Assembly: GCA_947625935.1 (NCBI GenBank)
Contig: CANQQE010000001.1
Location: forward strand, 124,001-188,000
Length of the DNA: 64,000 nt
Direction: 5' to 3'
Source: an uncultured Muribaculaceae bacterium
GTDB lineage: Bacteria; Bacteroidota; Bacteroidia; Bacteroidales; Muribaculaceae
Position 1 is the stretch's first letter, and each line of letters starts with the position of its first letter. The position numbers were made by a program, and so were the translations under genes. Positions 45,156 to 54,836 of the stretch are shown one piece after another. A model generated the notes under the pieces. It did no database searches, was not told the origin of the DNA, and was given only the letters and a program-made list of their open reading frames with translations.

Positions 45156-45868
45156 TGATGGCGACCATAGAAACAGACAACCGCGCCTTTAGGATACATG
45201 ATCTTAATGATGATGACCGACCTCGTGAAAAAGCATTGAGAATCGGGATTCAGGGACTGAGCAATGCTGAGCTCCTTGCCATTATATTTGGGGGAGGATT
45301 GCCCGGAAAATCAGTCATTCAATTGAGTCAGGAAATATTGCGCGATCATGACAACCGGTTGTCGCGTCTCGCAAAGATGTCGATTCACGAGATGTCGACT
45401 AAATATAAAGGTATAGGCCCTGCCAAATCAATATCTCTTGCTGCGGCTTTTGAACTTGGGATAAGATGTCAGGCGGATTTCGCGGAGGAAGATCCTCGCA
45501 TCTGCGGTAGCCAGGATGCCTACAAATTAATGTATCCGCATCTATGCCGTTTAAACTACGAGGAGTTTTGGGTGTTGCATTTATCCCATGCCAACAGGCT
45601 AATATCTAAAGAATGTATTAGCGGGGGTGGAACCGCAAGCACACTTGTCGATGTTAAACTGCTTATGAAACGCGCTGTCGACAAATTGTCAAGCGGTTTG
45701 ATTCTTGTGCACAACCATCCATCAGGAAATTTGTGCCCAAGCACCCCGGACAATCAGCTTACATTACGGATTAAGCAAGCGTGCCAAATACTCGACATCA
45801 GATTACTTGACCACCTGATAGTGTCATCAGCAGGCTACTTCTCATATAATGACGAGGGCAAATTGTGA
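45155..45868 (+). CDS. radC: RadC-family JAB/MPN protein
   Basis: 237 residues with an N-terminal helix-hairpin-helix-like region (LRIGIQGLSNAELLAIIFGGG, IGPAKSISLAAAFELG) and a C-terminal JAMM metal site: the Glu region EEFWVLHLS, then LVHNHPSGNLCPSTPDNQ, giving H-x-H-x10-D. RadC was named for a repair phenotype later attributed elsewhere; biochemical function is unknown. Starts at 45155 or the next codon 45158. Confidence 0.95.
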   Translation: MMATIETDNRAFRIHDLNDDDRPREKALRIGIQGLSNAELLAIIFGGGLPGKSVIQLSQEILRDHDNRLSRLAKMSIHEMSTKYKGIGPAKSISLAAAFELGIRCQADFAEEDPRICGSQDAYKLMYPHLCRLNYEEFWVLHLSHANRLISKECISGGGTASTLVDVKLLMKRAVDKLSSGLILVHNHPSGNLCPSTPDNQLTLRIKQACQILDIRLLDHLIVSSAGYFSYNDEGKL

Positions 45869-45931
45869 TTCTTATGTTCCCGATTAATTTAAATCCAAAG
45901 GTTAATACACTCCGATAAAGAATCGACCGTC

Positions 45932-46972
45932 ATGGGTATGAACGCGAAAAGCAGCATGATAATCAAGGTGATAGCCCCTATTGCGATAGGCGCCACTGTA
46001 ATAGTTTGGCTATTCCATCGTGAATTTAGCGTTAATGCGCTACAGCAGATACATTTCACTCCTCATGTTATCGGCTCCATATTCCTTGCATGGTTGTTTA
46101 TGGTCGGCAGAGATTTCGGCCTGACTTGGCGATTCCGTGCTTTGACCGACGGCGAACTGACATGGCGTCAAGCCTTGCGTGTTGATATGCTATGTGAGTT
46201 CACTTCGTGTGTCACTCCATCGGCTGTCGGTGGAGGCGCATTAGGCATGATATATCTGAATCGGGAGGGTATAGCTTTCGGACGCGCCACAACATTGATG
46301 ATGACCACCCTATTTCTTGATGAGTTGTTTTTTGTAATCGCGTGTCCAATTATAGCCTTGTTAATCCCCCATGATAAATTATTCGGCTTCGGGCATGGCA
46401 ATGACACGTTCACTATCGGGCTGGAAATTGTGTTTTGGTGCGTTTACGGGGCCTTGTTCGCATGGACTTTAATTTTATTTTTCGGAATAATCGCAAAGCC
46501 TCATGGCGTAAAAATTGTACTGACAAAACTATTCCGATTCCCGTTTTTGCGCCGATGGGGATATAAAATAGCGGAAGTTACCGAAAATATGGTAGCCACA
46601 TCAGCCCAATTGAAAATTAAGCCGTTGAAATGGTGGCTTGAAACTTTTGGGGCGAGTGCGTTATCATGGACATCTCGTTTTTTAGTTGTCAACGCACTGT
46701 TTTGGGGTTTTGTCCCTGGCTCTGACCAGCTTGTAGTACTCGGTAGACAGTTTGTCGTATGGGTGTCATTGATGGTCAGTCCGACTCCCGGAGGCTCAGG
46801 AATCAGCGAATGGCTTTTCGCCGAATATTACGGAGATATGATATCTGGAGCGGCAGGGATCGGAATCACGTTGATCATTGCGCTTTTCTGGCGGTTGATA
46901 TCATATTATGTATATCTTGTTATCGGCGTATGCCTATTACCGGGCTTTTTTTCAAGAAAACGCGCTAAATAG
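45932..46972 (+). CDS. LPG_synthase_TM / flippase-like membrane protein
   Basis: Polytopic inner-membrane protein of 346 residues in the UPF0104/AglD family (lysylphosphatidylglycerol synthase TM region). Eight or so hydrophobic segments. Family blocks are GRDFGLTWRFRALTDGELTWRQAL, FTSCVTPSAVGGGALGMIYL and SLMVSPTPGGSGISEWLF near residue 285. It lacks the soluble synthetase domain of MprF, so aminoacyl-lipid synthesis is not expected; lipid flipping or glycolipid assembly is suspected in relatives. Confidence 0.88.
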   Translation: MGMNAKSSMIIKVIAPIAIGATVIVWLFHREFSVNALQQIHFTPHVIGSIFLAWLFMVGRDFGLTWRFRALTDGELTWRQALRVDMLCEFTSCVTPSAVGGGALGMIYLNREGIAFGRATTLMMTTLFLDELFFVIACPIIALLIPHDKLFGFGHGNDTFTIGLEIVFWCVYGALFAWTLILFFGIIAKPHGVKIVLTKLFRFPFLRRWGYKIAEVTENMVATSAQLKIKPLKWWLETFGASALSWTSRFLVVNALFWGFVPGSDQLVVLGRQFVVWVSLMVSPTPGGSGISEWLFAEYYGDMISGAAGIGITLIIALFWRLISYYVYLVIGVCLLPGFFSRKRAK

Positions 46973-46988
46973 GTTTTGGTTCGATATG

Positions 46989-46996
46989 TATATTTG
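46989..46996 (+). promoter_or_regulatory. Candidate -7 element for kdsB
   Basis: TATATTTG fits the consensus, 35 bp before the kdsB ATG; the only TTTG upstream (46975-46978) is closer than usual. Confidence 0.4.
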
Positions 46997-47030
46997 GTTT
47001 AACAACGATAAAATATAAATTATAAATTCC

Positions 47031-47792
47031 ATGAACAATAGTTTTATTGGCATAATCCCGGCACGCTATGCTTCAAGTCGATTTCCTGGCAAACCGTTAG
47101 CTAAAATCGGGTCAATGACGATGATTGAACGCGTGTACCGTCAAGTATCAAAGGCATTGGACGATGTGATAGTCGCAACAGACGATGACCGTATCGCTAA
47201 TGCCGTAAAAGCTTTTGGAGGCAATGTAGTGATGACGTCCAAAGAACATCGCAGCGGCACAGACCGTTGTTATGAGGCTTATCGCAATAGCGGCTCTAAT
47301 GCGGCTGTCGTAATTAATATCCAAGGCGATGAGCCATTTATAAACCCCGAACAAATTTCATCATTAAAACAATGTTTTGAAGATGAAACTACCGATATTG
47401 CCACTTTGGCTCGCCGTTATGACTCCTCAAAAGGATTTGAGGGGATTTTTGATCCTAATGTAGTTAAAGTCATTCGCAATCAAAATGATATGGCCATATA
47501 TTTTAGCCGTGCCATTATTCCCTATATACGCAATTACCAGTGGCAAGAATGGCTCGATCATTTCCCTTTTCTGACCCATGTGGGTATGTATGGTTACCGT
47601 TCGTCCACCTTAGCCGAGATTACAAAATTGCCTCAGTCGCCTCTTGAGATAGCTGAATCGCTTGAACAACTGAGATGGATTGATAATGGATATAAAATTA
47701 AAGTAGGCTTGACAGATTGTCCAACGATTGGAATAGACACTCCGGCCGATCTTGAAGAAGCGCGTCGCTTTTGTGAACTAAACGGGCTATAG
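47031..47792 (+). CDS. kdsB: CMP-KDO synthetase
   Basis: Activates KDO with CTP for lipopolysaccharide core. 253 residues. GIIPARYASSRFPGKPLAKIG, the nucleotide-binding start, VIVATDDDRIANAV, MTSKEHRSGTDRCYEA, INIQGDEPFI and HVGMYGYRSSTL are all typical. KdsB supports an LPS or lipooligosaccharide outer membrane. Confidence 0.97.
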   Translation: MNNSFIGIIPARYASSRFPGKPLAKIGSMTMIERVYRQVSKALDDVIVATDDDRIANAVKAFGGNVVMTSKEHRSGTDRCYEAYRNSGSNAAVVINIQGDEPFINPEQISSLKQCFEDETTDIATLARRYDSSKGFEGIFDPNVVKVIRNQNDMAIYFSRAIIPYIRNYQWQEWLDHFPFLTHVGMYGYRSSTLAEITKLPQSPLEIAESLEQLRWIDNGYKIKVGLTDCPTIGIDTPADLEEARRFCELNGL

Positions 47793-47814
47793 CCTAATTA
47801 ACATTTATTAGATT

Positions 47815-49116
47815 ATGAATGCCGTTAATCGGAAAATTCCACCGTCGATAACCGGTTTCCCAAAATTACGGTTACCGGATGTCAGTACCATAAATTTAAA
47901 CAATGGTTCTAATCTTGTGACCTTAAATTCCGGCAATCAGCCGATAGTGCAGCTTACACTGGTTTATGAAGGAGGTAAACTTGACTTCACAAATCCGGCT
48001 ATTCCGATGCTGGTGTCGGCGTCATTGCGCGATGGTTGTAAGACCATGTCGGGAGATGAAGTTGAATACCAGCTTGACTTTAATGGAGCATGGTTGAAAA
48101 GTGAAGTGAGAGACCATAACTCGGTAGTCACGCTCACATCGTTAAGCAGCAAATTAGACAAGGTGCTTCCGATTGTCAGGGAAATTTTAACCTCCCCTAC
48201 CTTTCCTGAACAACGAATAAGCCGTAATAAAGATAAAATGGTAGCATCGTGGGAGCTACAACGTAAAAAAGTCGATTATCTGGCAGAATCTGCCTCGCTA
48301 TGCCAACTGGCGGGGTCGGGACATCCGTTAACCATTGAGGCGACCCCGGAACGCATATCGGCAGTTGATCGGCAAGTTTTGATTGAATCGCAGAAACCCA
48401 TGTATGCGACGAGTTCAATGTCGGCTTATCTGGCAGGAAGCGTCAATGAATATGAAATGGATTCTGTAGTGAGATTCCTTGAATCGTTGCCGACCGGTAA
48501 TCAATCGGTCAAACGCAGATTGGAGCCGTTTAAATCTGATTATAGTCCGACAGAAGTGGTGATTGATCATAAGGGGGCGTTGCAAAGCGCAGTTGTCATG
48601 TCAATACCCGCCATAGACCGATACCACCATGATTACTGTATGTTGCGTCTGGTCACTATGGCTCTTGGGGGGTATTTCGGGAGTCGCCTGATGACAAATT
48701 TACGGGAAAAACAAGGATTGACATATGGCGTATCCGCAGGTCTTTACGGTTATCATGAGGGCGGAGCGGTGATGATATCTACGCAGTGCGACAACCGAAG
48801 TGTCAGAGCGGTTATTGAGGGTACTAAACATGAAATCAGAAGCCTGATGGAGAATCCCCCAATGGGGGAAGAACTTGAACGACTTGTTCAGACGGCAAGC
48901 AGCGAACTCGCTTCTATCCTCGACTCTCCGTTCAACGTCATGAACCATGTTGCCACGCATCGTCTGGCAGGCACTCCGCCCGATTATTTTGACCGTCAAC
49001 AGGCGGCTGTGGACACATTGTCGCCCGACGCTATCTCTGATTGCGCAAGCCGTTATCTGAATGTTGACAAGATGCTTGTGGCAATTGCAGGAGATACAAC
49101 GACCATGGTTAAATAA
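47815..49116 (+). CDS. M16-family peptidase homologue, probably non-catalytic
   Basis: 433 residues with the two-domain M16 fold: N-domain VQLTLVYEGGKLDF, and C-domain LGGYFGSRLMTNLREKQGLTYGVSAGLYGY containing the usual R-x-Y loop. The zinc motif HxxEH that should lie near residue 60 is absent; the corresponding stretch is AIPMLVSASLRDGC. No signal peptide is evident. In M16 pairs, one subunit often has lost the zinc site and helps the other; no active partner lies nearby in this window. Confidence 0.85.
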   Translation: MNAVNRKIPPSITGFPKLRLPDVSTINLNNGSNLVTLNSGNQPIVQLTLVYEGGKLDFTNPAIPMLVSASLRDGCKTMSGDEVEYQLDFNGAWLKSEVRDHNSVVTLTSLSSKLDKVLPIVREILTSPTFPEQRISRNKDKMVASWELQRKKVDYLAESASLCQLAGSGHPLTIEATPERISAVDRQVLIESQKPMYATSSMSAYLAGSVNEYEMDSVVRFLESLPTGNQSVKRRLEPFKSDYSPTEVVIDHKGALQSAVVMSIPAIDRYHHDYCMLRLVTMALGGYFGSRLMTNLREKQGLTYGVSAGLYGYHEGGAVMISTQCDNRSVRAVIEGTKHEIRSLMENPPMGEELERLVQTASSELASILDSPFNVMNHVATHRLAGTPPDYFDRQQAAVDTLSPDAISDCASRYLNVDKMLVAIAGDTTTMVK

Positions 49117-49118
49117 TT

Positions 49119-49139
49119 TTCACATCTTAGTGTGTGAAA
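49119..49139. repeat. Inverted repeat after the M16 gene
   Basis: TTTTCACA and TGTGAAAA form an 8-bp stem 3 bp after the M16 stop. There is no following T-run, so I do not call it a terminator. Confidence 0.4.
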
Positions 49140-49143
49140 AATG

Positions 49144-49174
49144 TTGAAAATATCACAGATAATTGCGAACTTTG
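49144..49174 (+). promoter_or_regulatory. Promoter of PPi-PFK gene
   Basis: TTG (49144-49146) and GAACTTTG (49167-49174), 20 bp apart. The first two bases of the -7 box deviate from TA. The leader to the ATG at 49248 is about 65 nt. Confidence 0.5.
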
Positions 49175-49247
49175 CAGAGAATATAACTACATCTCTCTCG
49201 TTGGAATTTATAATTAAAAATCAAAACCAATAATAACATTTAGCTGA

Positions 49248-50894
49248 ATGAAAAAGAGTGCTTTGCAGAAAGCCCGTGCTGCTTATCAGCCCAAATTGCC
49301 GATTGTTTTGACCGGCGCAGTCAAGGCTGTGGAGGGGGAACCCACCCAGTCAGTAGCCGATCAGGCAGAGATTAAGGCTTTGTTTCCCAACACATACGGG
49401 TTGCCGGAATTAAAATTTGAGAAAAACGCTAATCCCGCCGCTACTCGTCCGATAAATGTCGGTGTTATTTTGTCTGGTGGACAGGCTCCCGGTGGGCATA
49501 ATGTGATTAGCGGTCTTTTTGACGGAATCAAGAAGATTCACCGTAACAGCCGTCTGTATGGATTCCTGATGGGCCCCAGCGGATTGGTTGACCACCGCTA
49601 TATGGAGCTAACGGCAGATATTATTAATGAATATCGCAACACCGGGGGCTTTGACATTATCGGCTCAGGTCGCACTAAACTTGAGACTAAAGAACAGTTT
49701 GACAAAGGCCTTGAAATCCTCAAGGAACTCGACATCAAGGCCGTGGTTATTATCGGTGGCGATGACTCCAATACCAACGCCGCTATACTCGCCGAATATT
49801 ACAAAGCGATTGGTGCGGGCGTGCAAGTGATCGGTTGTCCCAAGACTATTGACGGTGACTTGAAAAACGCTCAAATTGAAACCTCATTTGGATTTGATAC
49901 CGCAACCAAAGTCTATTCGGAGGTTATCGGCAATATTCAGCGTGACTGTAATTCCGCCAAAAAATACTGGCATTTTATCAAGCTGATGGGACGCTCGGCC
50001 TCGCACATCGCTCTTGAATGTGCGTTGCAGACGCAACCCAACATCTGTATTATATCAGAGGAGGTTGAGGCTAAAAACCTGTCGCTTGATGATGTCGTCA
50101 ATAACATAGCCAACACAGTTGCGGCACGCGCCGCTGCCGGTGACAATTTCGGCACCGTTCTTATTCCCGAGGGACTTATCGAGTTTATTCCTGCCATCAA
50201 AGCCCTGATTGCCGAACTCAACGAAGTCCTCGCCAAGAATCCTGATTTGTCAGCAAAAGATCCGGAGACCATATTCTCATTCATCAAGAGCAACCTGTCG
50301 GCTAATAATGCCGCCACGCTGGCATCGCTTCCTGACAAAGTCGCCCGTCAACTTTGTCTTGACCGCGACCCCCACGGCAATGTTCAGGTTTCACTTATTG
50401 AAACAGAGAAACTTCTTAGCGAAATGGTCGCAAAACGTCTTTCAGAGATGGCGAAAGTCGGGGAATTTGTGGGTAAATTCTCCGCGCTCCATCACTTCTT
50501 CGGTTATGAAGGCCGTTGCGCAGACCCATCAAACTTCGACGCTGACTATTGCTATGCGCTTGGTTTCAACGCCGCTTGCCTTGTAAATGCAGGCGTTACG
50601 GGCTATATGTCATCAGTTCGTAATTTGACCAAGCCCTCTGTCCAGTGGATCGCCGGTGGTATACCTATCACAATGATGATGAACATGGAACGCCGCAACG
50701 GTGCGATGAAACCCGTGATACAAAAAGCGCTTGTCGACCTTGCCGGTGCGCCTTTCCTGAAGTTTGCATCCAAACGCGATGACTGGGCAGTCAACACTTG
50801 CTATGTATATCCCGGCCCCATTCAATATTTCGGGCCGGCTGAAGTTTGCGACCTCCCCTCGATGACACTCCGTTACGAGCATCAGGGCAAATAA
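49248..50894 (+). CDS. pfp: Diphosphate-fructose-6-phosphate 1-phosphotransferase
   Basis: Reversible PPi-dependent phosphofructokinase of glycolysis. 548 residues, the long PFP type. [19 protein letters not shown] (about 70), [17 protein letters not shown] (about 171-186; the GGDDS rather than ATP-type GGDGS), [10 protein letters not shown] (about 200), and [16 protein letters not shown]. PPi is the donor where GGDD replaces GGDG, which matches this sequence. Single gene with promoter and a strong terminator. Confidence 0.96.
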   Translation: MKKSALQKARAAYQPKLPIVLTGAVKAVEGEPTQSVADQAEIKALFPNTYGLPELKFEKNANPAATRPINVGVILSGGQAPGGHNVISGLFDGIKKIHRNSRLYGFLMGPSGLVDHRYMELTADIINEYRNTGGFDIIGSGRTKLETKEQFDKGLEILKELDIKAVVIIGGDDSNTNAAILAEYYKAIGAGVQVIGCPKTIDGDLKNAQIETSFGFDTATKVYSEVIGNIQRDCNSAKKYWHFIKLMGRSASHIALECALQTQPNICIISEEVEAKNLSLDDVVNNIANTVAARAAAGDNFGTVLIPEGLIEFIPAIKALIAELNEVLAKNPDLSAKDPETIFSFIKSNLSANNAATLASLPDKVARQLCLDRDPHGNVQVSLIETEKLLSEMVAKRLSEMAKVGEFVGKFSALHHFFGYEGRCADPSNFDADYCYALGFNAACLVNAGVTGYMSSVRNLTKPSVQWIAGGIPITMMMNMERRNGAMKPVIQKALVDLAGAPFLKFASKRDDWAVNTCYVYPGPIQYFGPAEVCDLPSMTLRYEHQGK

Positions 50895-50944
50895 AGGTGA
50901 CGCAAATCCATTTTTCAACAGCAACCTTTTTTACGGCTTGCATA

Positions 50945-50991
50945 GATACCCGCCAACGCAGCGTTTTTTTGCGTTGGCGGGTATCATTTTT
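50945..50991 (+). terminator. Strong terminator after pfp
   Basis: A 15-bp perfect stem, GATACCCGCCAACGC (50945-50959) and GCGTTGGCGGGTATC (50971-50985), extended by one A-T pair, with ATTTTTA following. Confidence 0.95.
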
Positions 50992-51058
50992 ATACATCAA
51001 ACTGCGATTTTAACTAAATAAATTTAAAAATAGCATTACGCAGCCATCGAAAACAAGA

Positions 51059-51085
51059 TTGATTCAGAAAAAAGATGTATATTTG
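51059..51085 (+). promoter_or_regulatory. Promoter of the zapA cluster
   Basis: TTG (51059-51061) and TATATTTG (51078-51085), 16 bp apart, slightly short. About 16 nt from the ATG at 51102. Confidence 0.5.
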
Positions 51086-51101
51086 TGAAAACTTGGATTA
51101 G

Positions 51102-51395
51102 ATGGCTGTAGACTTGCGGCAAAGATTGGAACGCATTGAGAGTAAGTCAAAACTTCTCACAGAGCGTTATCAGGTTGTTCTCGATGAGAAACACGCTGCC
51201 CAACAGCGAATTTCAGAGCTTGAGAATATCGTGAGTTCTTTGCGGAAGGATGTCGAAAAGTTGCAACAATCATTGGAATACCAACGTGTCGCTACTACGA
51301 TATCGCCCACGAAAGACGACATTGACCGCAGTCGAGCCATTTTAGCCGGGTTAGTGCGGGAAATCGACAACTGCATCAATGAGCTAAAAGACTGA
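51102..51395 (+). CDS. Coiled-coil protein upstream of zapA
   Basis: 97 residues, nearly all heptad-like helix (RLERIESKSKLLTERYQVVL, then QQRISELENIVSSLRKDVEKLQQ). The size and position before zapA suggest a ZapB-like cell-division partner, but sequence alone does not show homology to ZapB. Four bp separate it from the next gene. Confidence 0.75.
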   Translation: MAVDLRQRLERIESKSKLLTERYQVVLDEKHAAQQRISELENIVSSLRKDVEKLQQSLEYQRVATTISPTKDDIDRSRAILAGLVREIDNCINELKD

Positions 51396-51399
51396 TGCA

Positions 51400-51705
51400 A
51401 TGACTGATAGACAGAATATAACAATACGAATATCTGATTTGGCTCCAATGCCTCTCTCTATATTGAGAGCTGATGAGGAAATTTATCGCCAGGCCGAATA
51501 CAATGTCAATCAACTTTGCGGCGTATGGGGCAAGCGATATAAGGACAAAAGTTCCAAAGAGATTTTGGCCATGGTGGCTTTTCAGTTTGCCAAGCTATAT
51601 TTCTCGGGAAAAGCTGATGTTGAAGCGACCGACTCGCTTCTCGACAGTTTAGAAAGCGAACTTGACCGATTGCTGTTGTCGTCGGAGGTACAAACCGGGC
51701 AATGA
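51400..51705 (+). CDS. zapA: Cell-division protein ZapA
   Basis: FtsZ-binding protein that bundles protofilaments at the Z-ring. 101 residues: ITIRISDLAPMPLSI, DEEIYRQAEYNVNQLCGVW (the DxE-type start of the helix), then LAMVAFQFAKLYFSGKAD and a C-terminal coiled coil DSLLDSLESELDRLL. The stop codon is the start of the structured RNA that follows. Confidence 0.92.
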   Translation: MTDRQNITIRISDLAPMPLSILRADEEIYRQAEYNVNQLCGVWGKRYKDKSSKEILAMVAFQFAKLYFSGKADVEATDSLLDSLESELDRLLLSSEVQTGQ

Positions 51706-51877
51706 CCGACAAGTATCTGACGCGATGATGGATACCATGAATATTGTAATATAACATCTACCAAATTCGACCAACGCTTTAGAGGAAGCTAATAACACTC
51801 GCACTATCAATCGAATGCCATTGGGTGACGGTCTACCACATTCACCTCGGTATTTGTTTGTCGGTGCGTTATTTTTT
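51701..51877 (+). ncRNA. Structured RNA between zapA and rny, possibly 6S-like
   Basis: About 177 nt without a coding frame. ACCGACAA (51705-51712) pairs with TTGTCGGT (51858-51865), extended beyond a bulge by AATG/CGTT, closing the whole region; T6 follows (51872-51877) as in an intrinsic terminator. Inside are CTT/AAG hairpin GCTT-TAGAGG-AAGC, and ATTCGA/TCGAAT pairing around it, so a long irregular rod is possible. 6S RNA has this form, and I recall 6S RNA next to zapA in proteobacteria and between zapA and rny in some Bacteroidetes; the latter is memory, not checked. The 5' end overlaps the zapA stop codon. Confidence 0.5.
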
Positions 51878-51900
51878 AATATTTTAAATCTAATCGCAGA

Positions 51901-53442
51901 ATGGATATATTCATTTATGTATTAATCGGCGTTGTCGCACTTGGCATAGGAGCTTTGGCGACAATCATGATTCAAAAGTCTTTGGCTAAAAGCAGGGCAA
52001 AATTAATAGTAGAAGAAGCCGAGCGTGAAGCCGCTCTGATTAAGCAAAACAAGCTCCTTGAAGCTCGAGAGGAGGAAATAAAGATTAAATCGGAAGCCGA
52101 AAAACAAGCGCAGGCGCGTCTTTCTAAAGTGCAATCAATTGAAGCGAAACAAAAACAACGTGAACTGCAGCTTAATCAACAACAGAGCGAAAATCAGCGC
52201 GCACGCAATGAAAACGAAGCCGTAAAAGCTAATCTCGAAGCTCAACAAGGGGTGATTGATGCCCGCAAAGCTGAACTTGACCGACTTCACCGCAAAGCTC
52301 AGGACGAGTTGGAACACATCTCCGGCCTATCGAGCGAGGAAGCAAAGGAAAAATTGGTCGAATCGCTCAAAGATGAGGCAAAAACAGCGGCCGCATCCTA
52401 TATTAATGACATCATGGATGAAGCCAAGATGACGGCCAACAAAGAGGCAAAACGCATAGTAGTCCAGTCGATACAGCGCGTAGCTACTGAGACAGCAATT
52501 GAAAATTCAGTCACGGTGTTCCATATTGATTCCGACGAAATCAAGGGCCGTATAATCGGTAGAGAAGGGCGTAACATCCGTGCGCTCGAAGCCGCTACGG
52601 GCATAGAGATTATCGTTGACGACACACCTGAAGCAATTGTCCTTTCCGGGTTTGATCCGGTGCGACGTGAGATCGCCCGTCTCGCTTTGCACCAGCTTGT
52701 AGCTGACGGCCGCATACACCCTGCCCGTATCGAGGAGGTTGTCGCTAAGGTAAGAAAGCAGATTGAAGAGGAGATTATAGAAACCGGTAAACGCACCGCT
52801 ATAGACCTTGGAATACATGGACTGCACCCTGATTTGATACGTCTTGTCGGAAAAATGAAATATCGTTCGAGCTATGGCCAGAATCTGCTGCAGCATTCGC
52901 GGGAAACCGCTAATCTATGTGCGATCATGGCATCTGAACTTGGGCTTAACCCCAAAAAGGCTCGCCGCGCCGGTTTGCTCCACGATATAGGCAAAGTACC
53001 CGATGAAGAACCGGAACTTCCGCACGCACTCCTTGGCATGAAACTCGCGGAAAAATACAAAGAGAAGCCTGAAATATGCAACGCCATCGGAGCGCACCAT
53101 GACGAGGTCGAACAGACCACTTTGCTTGCCCCCATCGTGCAGGTATGCGATGCTATTTCAGGCGCCCGTCCGGGTGCTCGCCGCGAAATTGTCGAGGCAT
53201 ACATCAAACGTCTGAATGATCTTGAGCAACTGGCTCTGTCTTATCCGGGTGTTATCAAGACATACGCTATACAGGCCGGTCGAGAGCTGCGAGTCATTGT
53301 CGGTGCCGACAAGATAGATGATGTCGAGACTGAAAAGCTGTCGAGTGAAATAGCTAAGCGCATTCAGGATGAAATGACCTACCCCGGGCAGGTTAAGATT
53401 ACCGTAATCCGTGAGACGAGATCGGTAAGTTTCGCAAAATAA
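51901..53442 (+). CDS. rny: Ribonuclease Y
   Basis: Membrane-tethered endoribonuclease initiating mRNA decay. 513 residues: N-terminal TM (about 3-26), long coiled coil (about 30-190), KH domain with [28 protein letters not shown] (about 212-240) and HD domain with [13 protein letters not shown] (about 360) and [13 protein letters not shown]. The start at 51901 gives the membrane anchor. Confidence 0.97.
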   Translation: MDIFIYVLIGVVALGIGALATIMIQKSLAKSRAKLIVEEAEREAALIKQNKLLEAREEEIKIKSEAEKQAQARLSKVQSIEAKQKQRELQLNQQQSENQRARNENEAVKANLEAQQGVIDARKAELDRLHRKAQDELEHISGLSSEEAKEKLVESLKDEAKTAAASYINDIMDEAKMTANKEAKRIVVQSIQRVATETAIENSVTVFHIDSDEIKGRIIGREGRNIRALEAATGIEIIVDDTPEAIVLSGFDPVRREIARLALHQLVADGRIHPARIEEVVAKVRKQIEEEIIETGKRTAIDLGIHGLHPDLIRLVGKMKYRSSYGQNLLQHSRETANLCAIMASELGLNPKKARRAGLLHDIGKVPDEEPELPHALLGMKLAEKYKEKPEICNAIGAHHDEVEQTTLLAPIVQVCDAISGARPGARREIVEAYIKRLNDLEQLALSYPGVIKTYAIQAGRELRVIVGADKIDDVETEKLSSEIAKRIQDEMTYPGQVKITVIRETRSVSFAK

Positions 53443-53459
53443 CCATTTGTCATAAGGTT

Positions 53460-54836
53460 ATGTCTATTAAAGATAGTAACTCACACCCCGACAGGCCGTC
53501 AGAAGCTCTCGACACCCAAAATTCCGCACCTTGCTCTATGGGTAAGTGTGCCTGCGGTAAGGGGGTTCCCCGCGGTAAATTGCACTGTTACAATTGGCTT
53601 GAAGATATCCCCGGTGGATATGCTGATTGCGATATAGTCGAGGTGCAGTTCAAAAATACGAGAAAAGGATTTTATAAAAACAGCACCAACATCCCGCTTG
53701 AGATTGGAGACTGGGTGGCTGTTGAAGCATCTCCCGGTCACGACATAGGCCAAATCACCCTGACAGGCGCGCTTGTTAAGCTGCAGATGACCAAGGCGAG
53801 GGTGAAACCCGACGCCGAAATACGCCGTGTGTTCCGCAAGGCTAAACAGAGCGATATGGAGAAGTTTGAAGAAGCGAAAGCCAAGGAAAACGATACCATG
53901 ATTCGCTCGCGCAAAATAGCCGAGGACTTGAACCTAAATATGAAGATCGGAGATGTTGAGTACCAAGGCGACGGTAATAAAGCGATATTTTATTATATCG
54001 CAGACGAGCGCGTTGATTTCAGACAACTGATTAAAGTGCTTGCCGATACTTTCAAGATAAGGATTGAGATGAAACAGATCGGTGCTCGTCAAGAGGCCGG
54101 ACGTATCGGAGGTATAGGTCCCTGTGGCCGACCGCTCTGCTGCGCCAGTTGGATGTCGAGTTTCGTGTCGGTCGCTACGAGCGCGGCAAGATACCAGGAT
54201 ATATCTCTGAATCCTCAAAAACTTGCGGGTCAATGTGCTAAACTGAAATGTTGCCTGAACTTCGAGGTAGACGCCTATGTGGAAAGCGTTAAGAGATTGC
54301 CCGGAAAAGATATCAGGCTTGAAACTGCCGACAATACCTACTTCTATTTTAAAGCAGATATATTCAAACGGCTCATAACTTATTCTACTGATAAGTCAGT
54401 TCCGGCAAACCTTGTCACAATTGATGCTGACCGGGCTTTTGAAGTCATCGCCATGAATAAAGCCGGTGAAAAACCGATGAAACTTGAGCGTGAAGGCGTT
54501 GAGAAAAAGGAACAGAAAAAAGAGTTTGGCGATATTATCGGACAGGACAGCGTGACCCGCTTTGATAAGAAAGGTAAGAAAAAGTCTCCTAAAAATAAAC
54601 AACGCAATGGCGGAACACAATCCCAATCGGAGCAAAAGCCTCAGGATAACAATCGCCAGCAGCGTGAGAAAAAGGGAGTGGACAATCAGAAAAACAATAG
54701 GCAGCGAGAGCAGCGTAAAGGTCCGAAACCTCAAACGCAAGGTGAACCAAGACCAAAAGCGACCCGCGACAAGCCTAAAGACAACCGTCAGGAACGACCT
54801 CCGCTTAAATCAGACAACAATGACAGTAATGAATAG
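53460..54836 (+). CDS. ricT: PSP1-family regulatory protein RicT
   Basis: 458 residues, the PSP1/YaaT protein that in Bacillus joins RicA/RicF in an Fe-S complex controlling RNase Y. Cys-rich N-terminus (CSMGKCACGKGVPRGKLHC), PSP1 core with GPCGRPLCCASW and CAKLKCCLNFE, giving the conserved Cys set for clusters. The last 120 residues are a Lys/Gln/Asn-rich disordered tail (PKNKQRNGGTQSQSEQKPQ...). Its place 17 bp after rny supports a joint role in RNA turnover. Confidence 0.93.
   Translation: MSIKDSNSHPDRPSEALDTQNSAPCSMGKCACGKGVPRGKLHCYNWLEDIPGGYADCDIVEVQFKNTRKGFYKNSTNIPLEIGDWVAVEASPGHDIGQITLTGALVKLQMTKARVKPDAEIRRVFRKAKQSDMEKFEEAKAKENDTMIRSRKIAEDLNLNMKIGDVEYQGDGNKAIFYYIADERVDFRQLIKVLADTFKIRIEMKQIGARQEAGRIGGIGPCGRPLCCASWMSSFVSVATSAARYQDISLNPQKLAGQCAKLKCCLNFEVDAYVESVKRLPGKDIRLETADNTYFYFKADIFKRLITYSTDKSVPANLVTIDADRAFEVIAMNKAGEKPMKLEREGVEKKEQKKEFGDIIGQDSVTRFDKKGKKKSPKNKQRNGGTQSQSEQKPQDNNRQQREKKGVDNQKNNRQREQRKGPKPQTQGEPRPKATRDKPKDNRQERPPLKSDNNDSNE

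Noticed and set aside
49119-49139. Inverted repeat after the M16 gene as a terminator
   Set aside because: There is no T-run after the stem in either direction.
54562-54819. Long N-terminal extension of gldH
   Set aside because: It overlaps ricT in another frame and is basic and low complexity; the lipoprotein signal starts at 54829.
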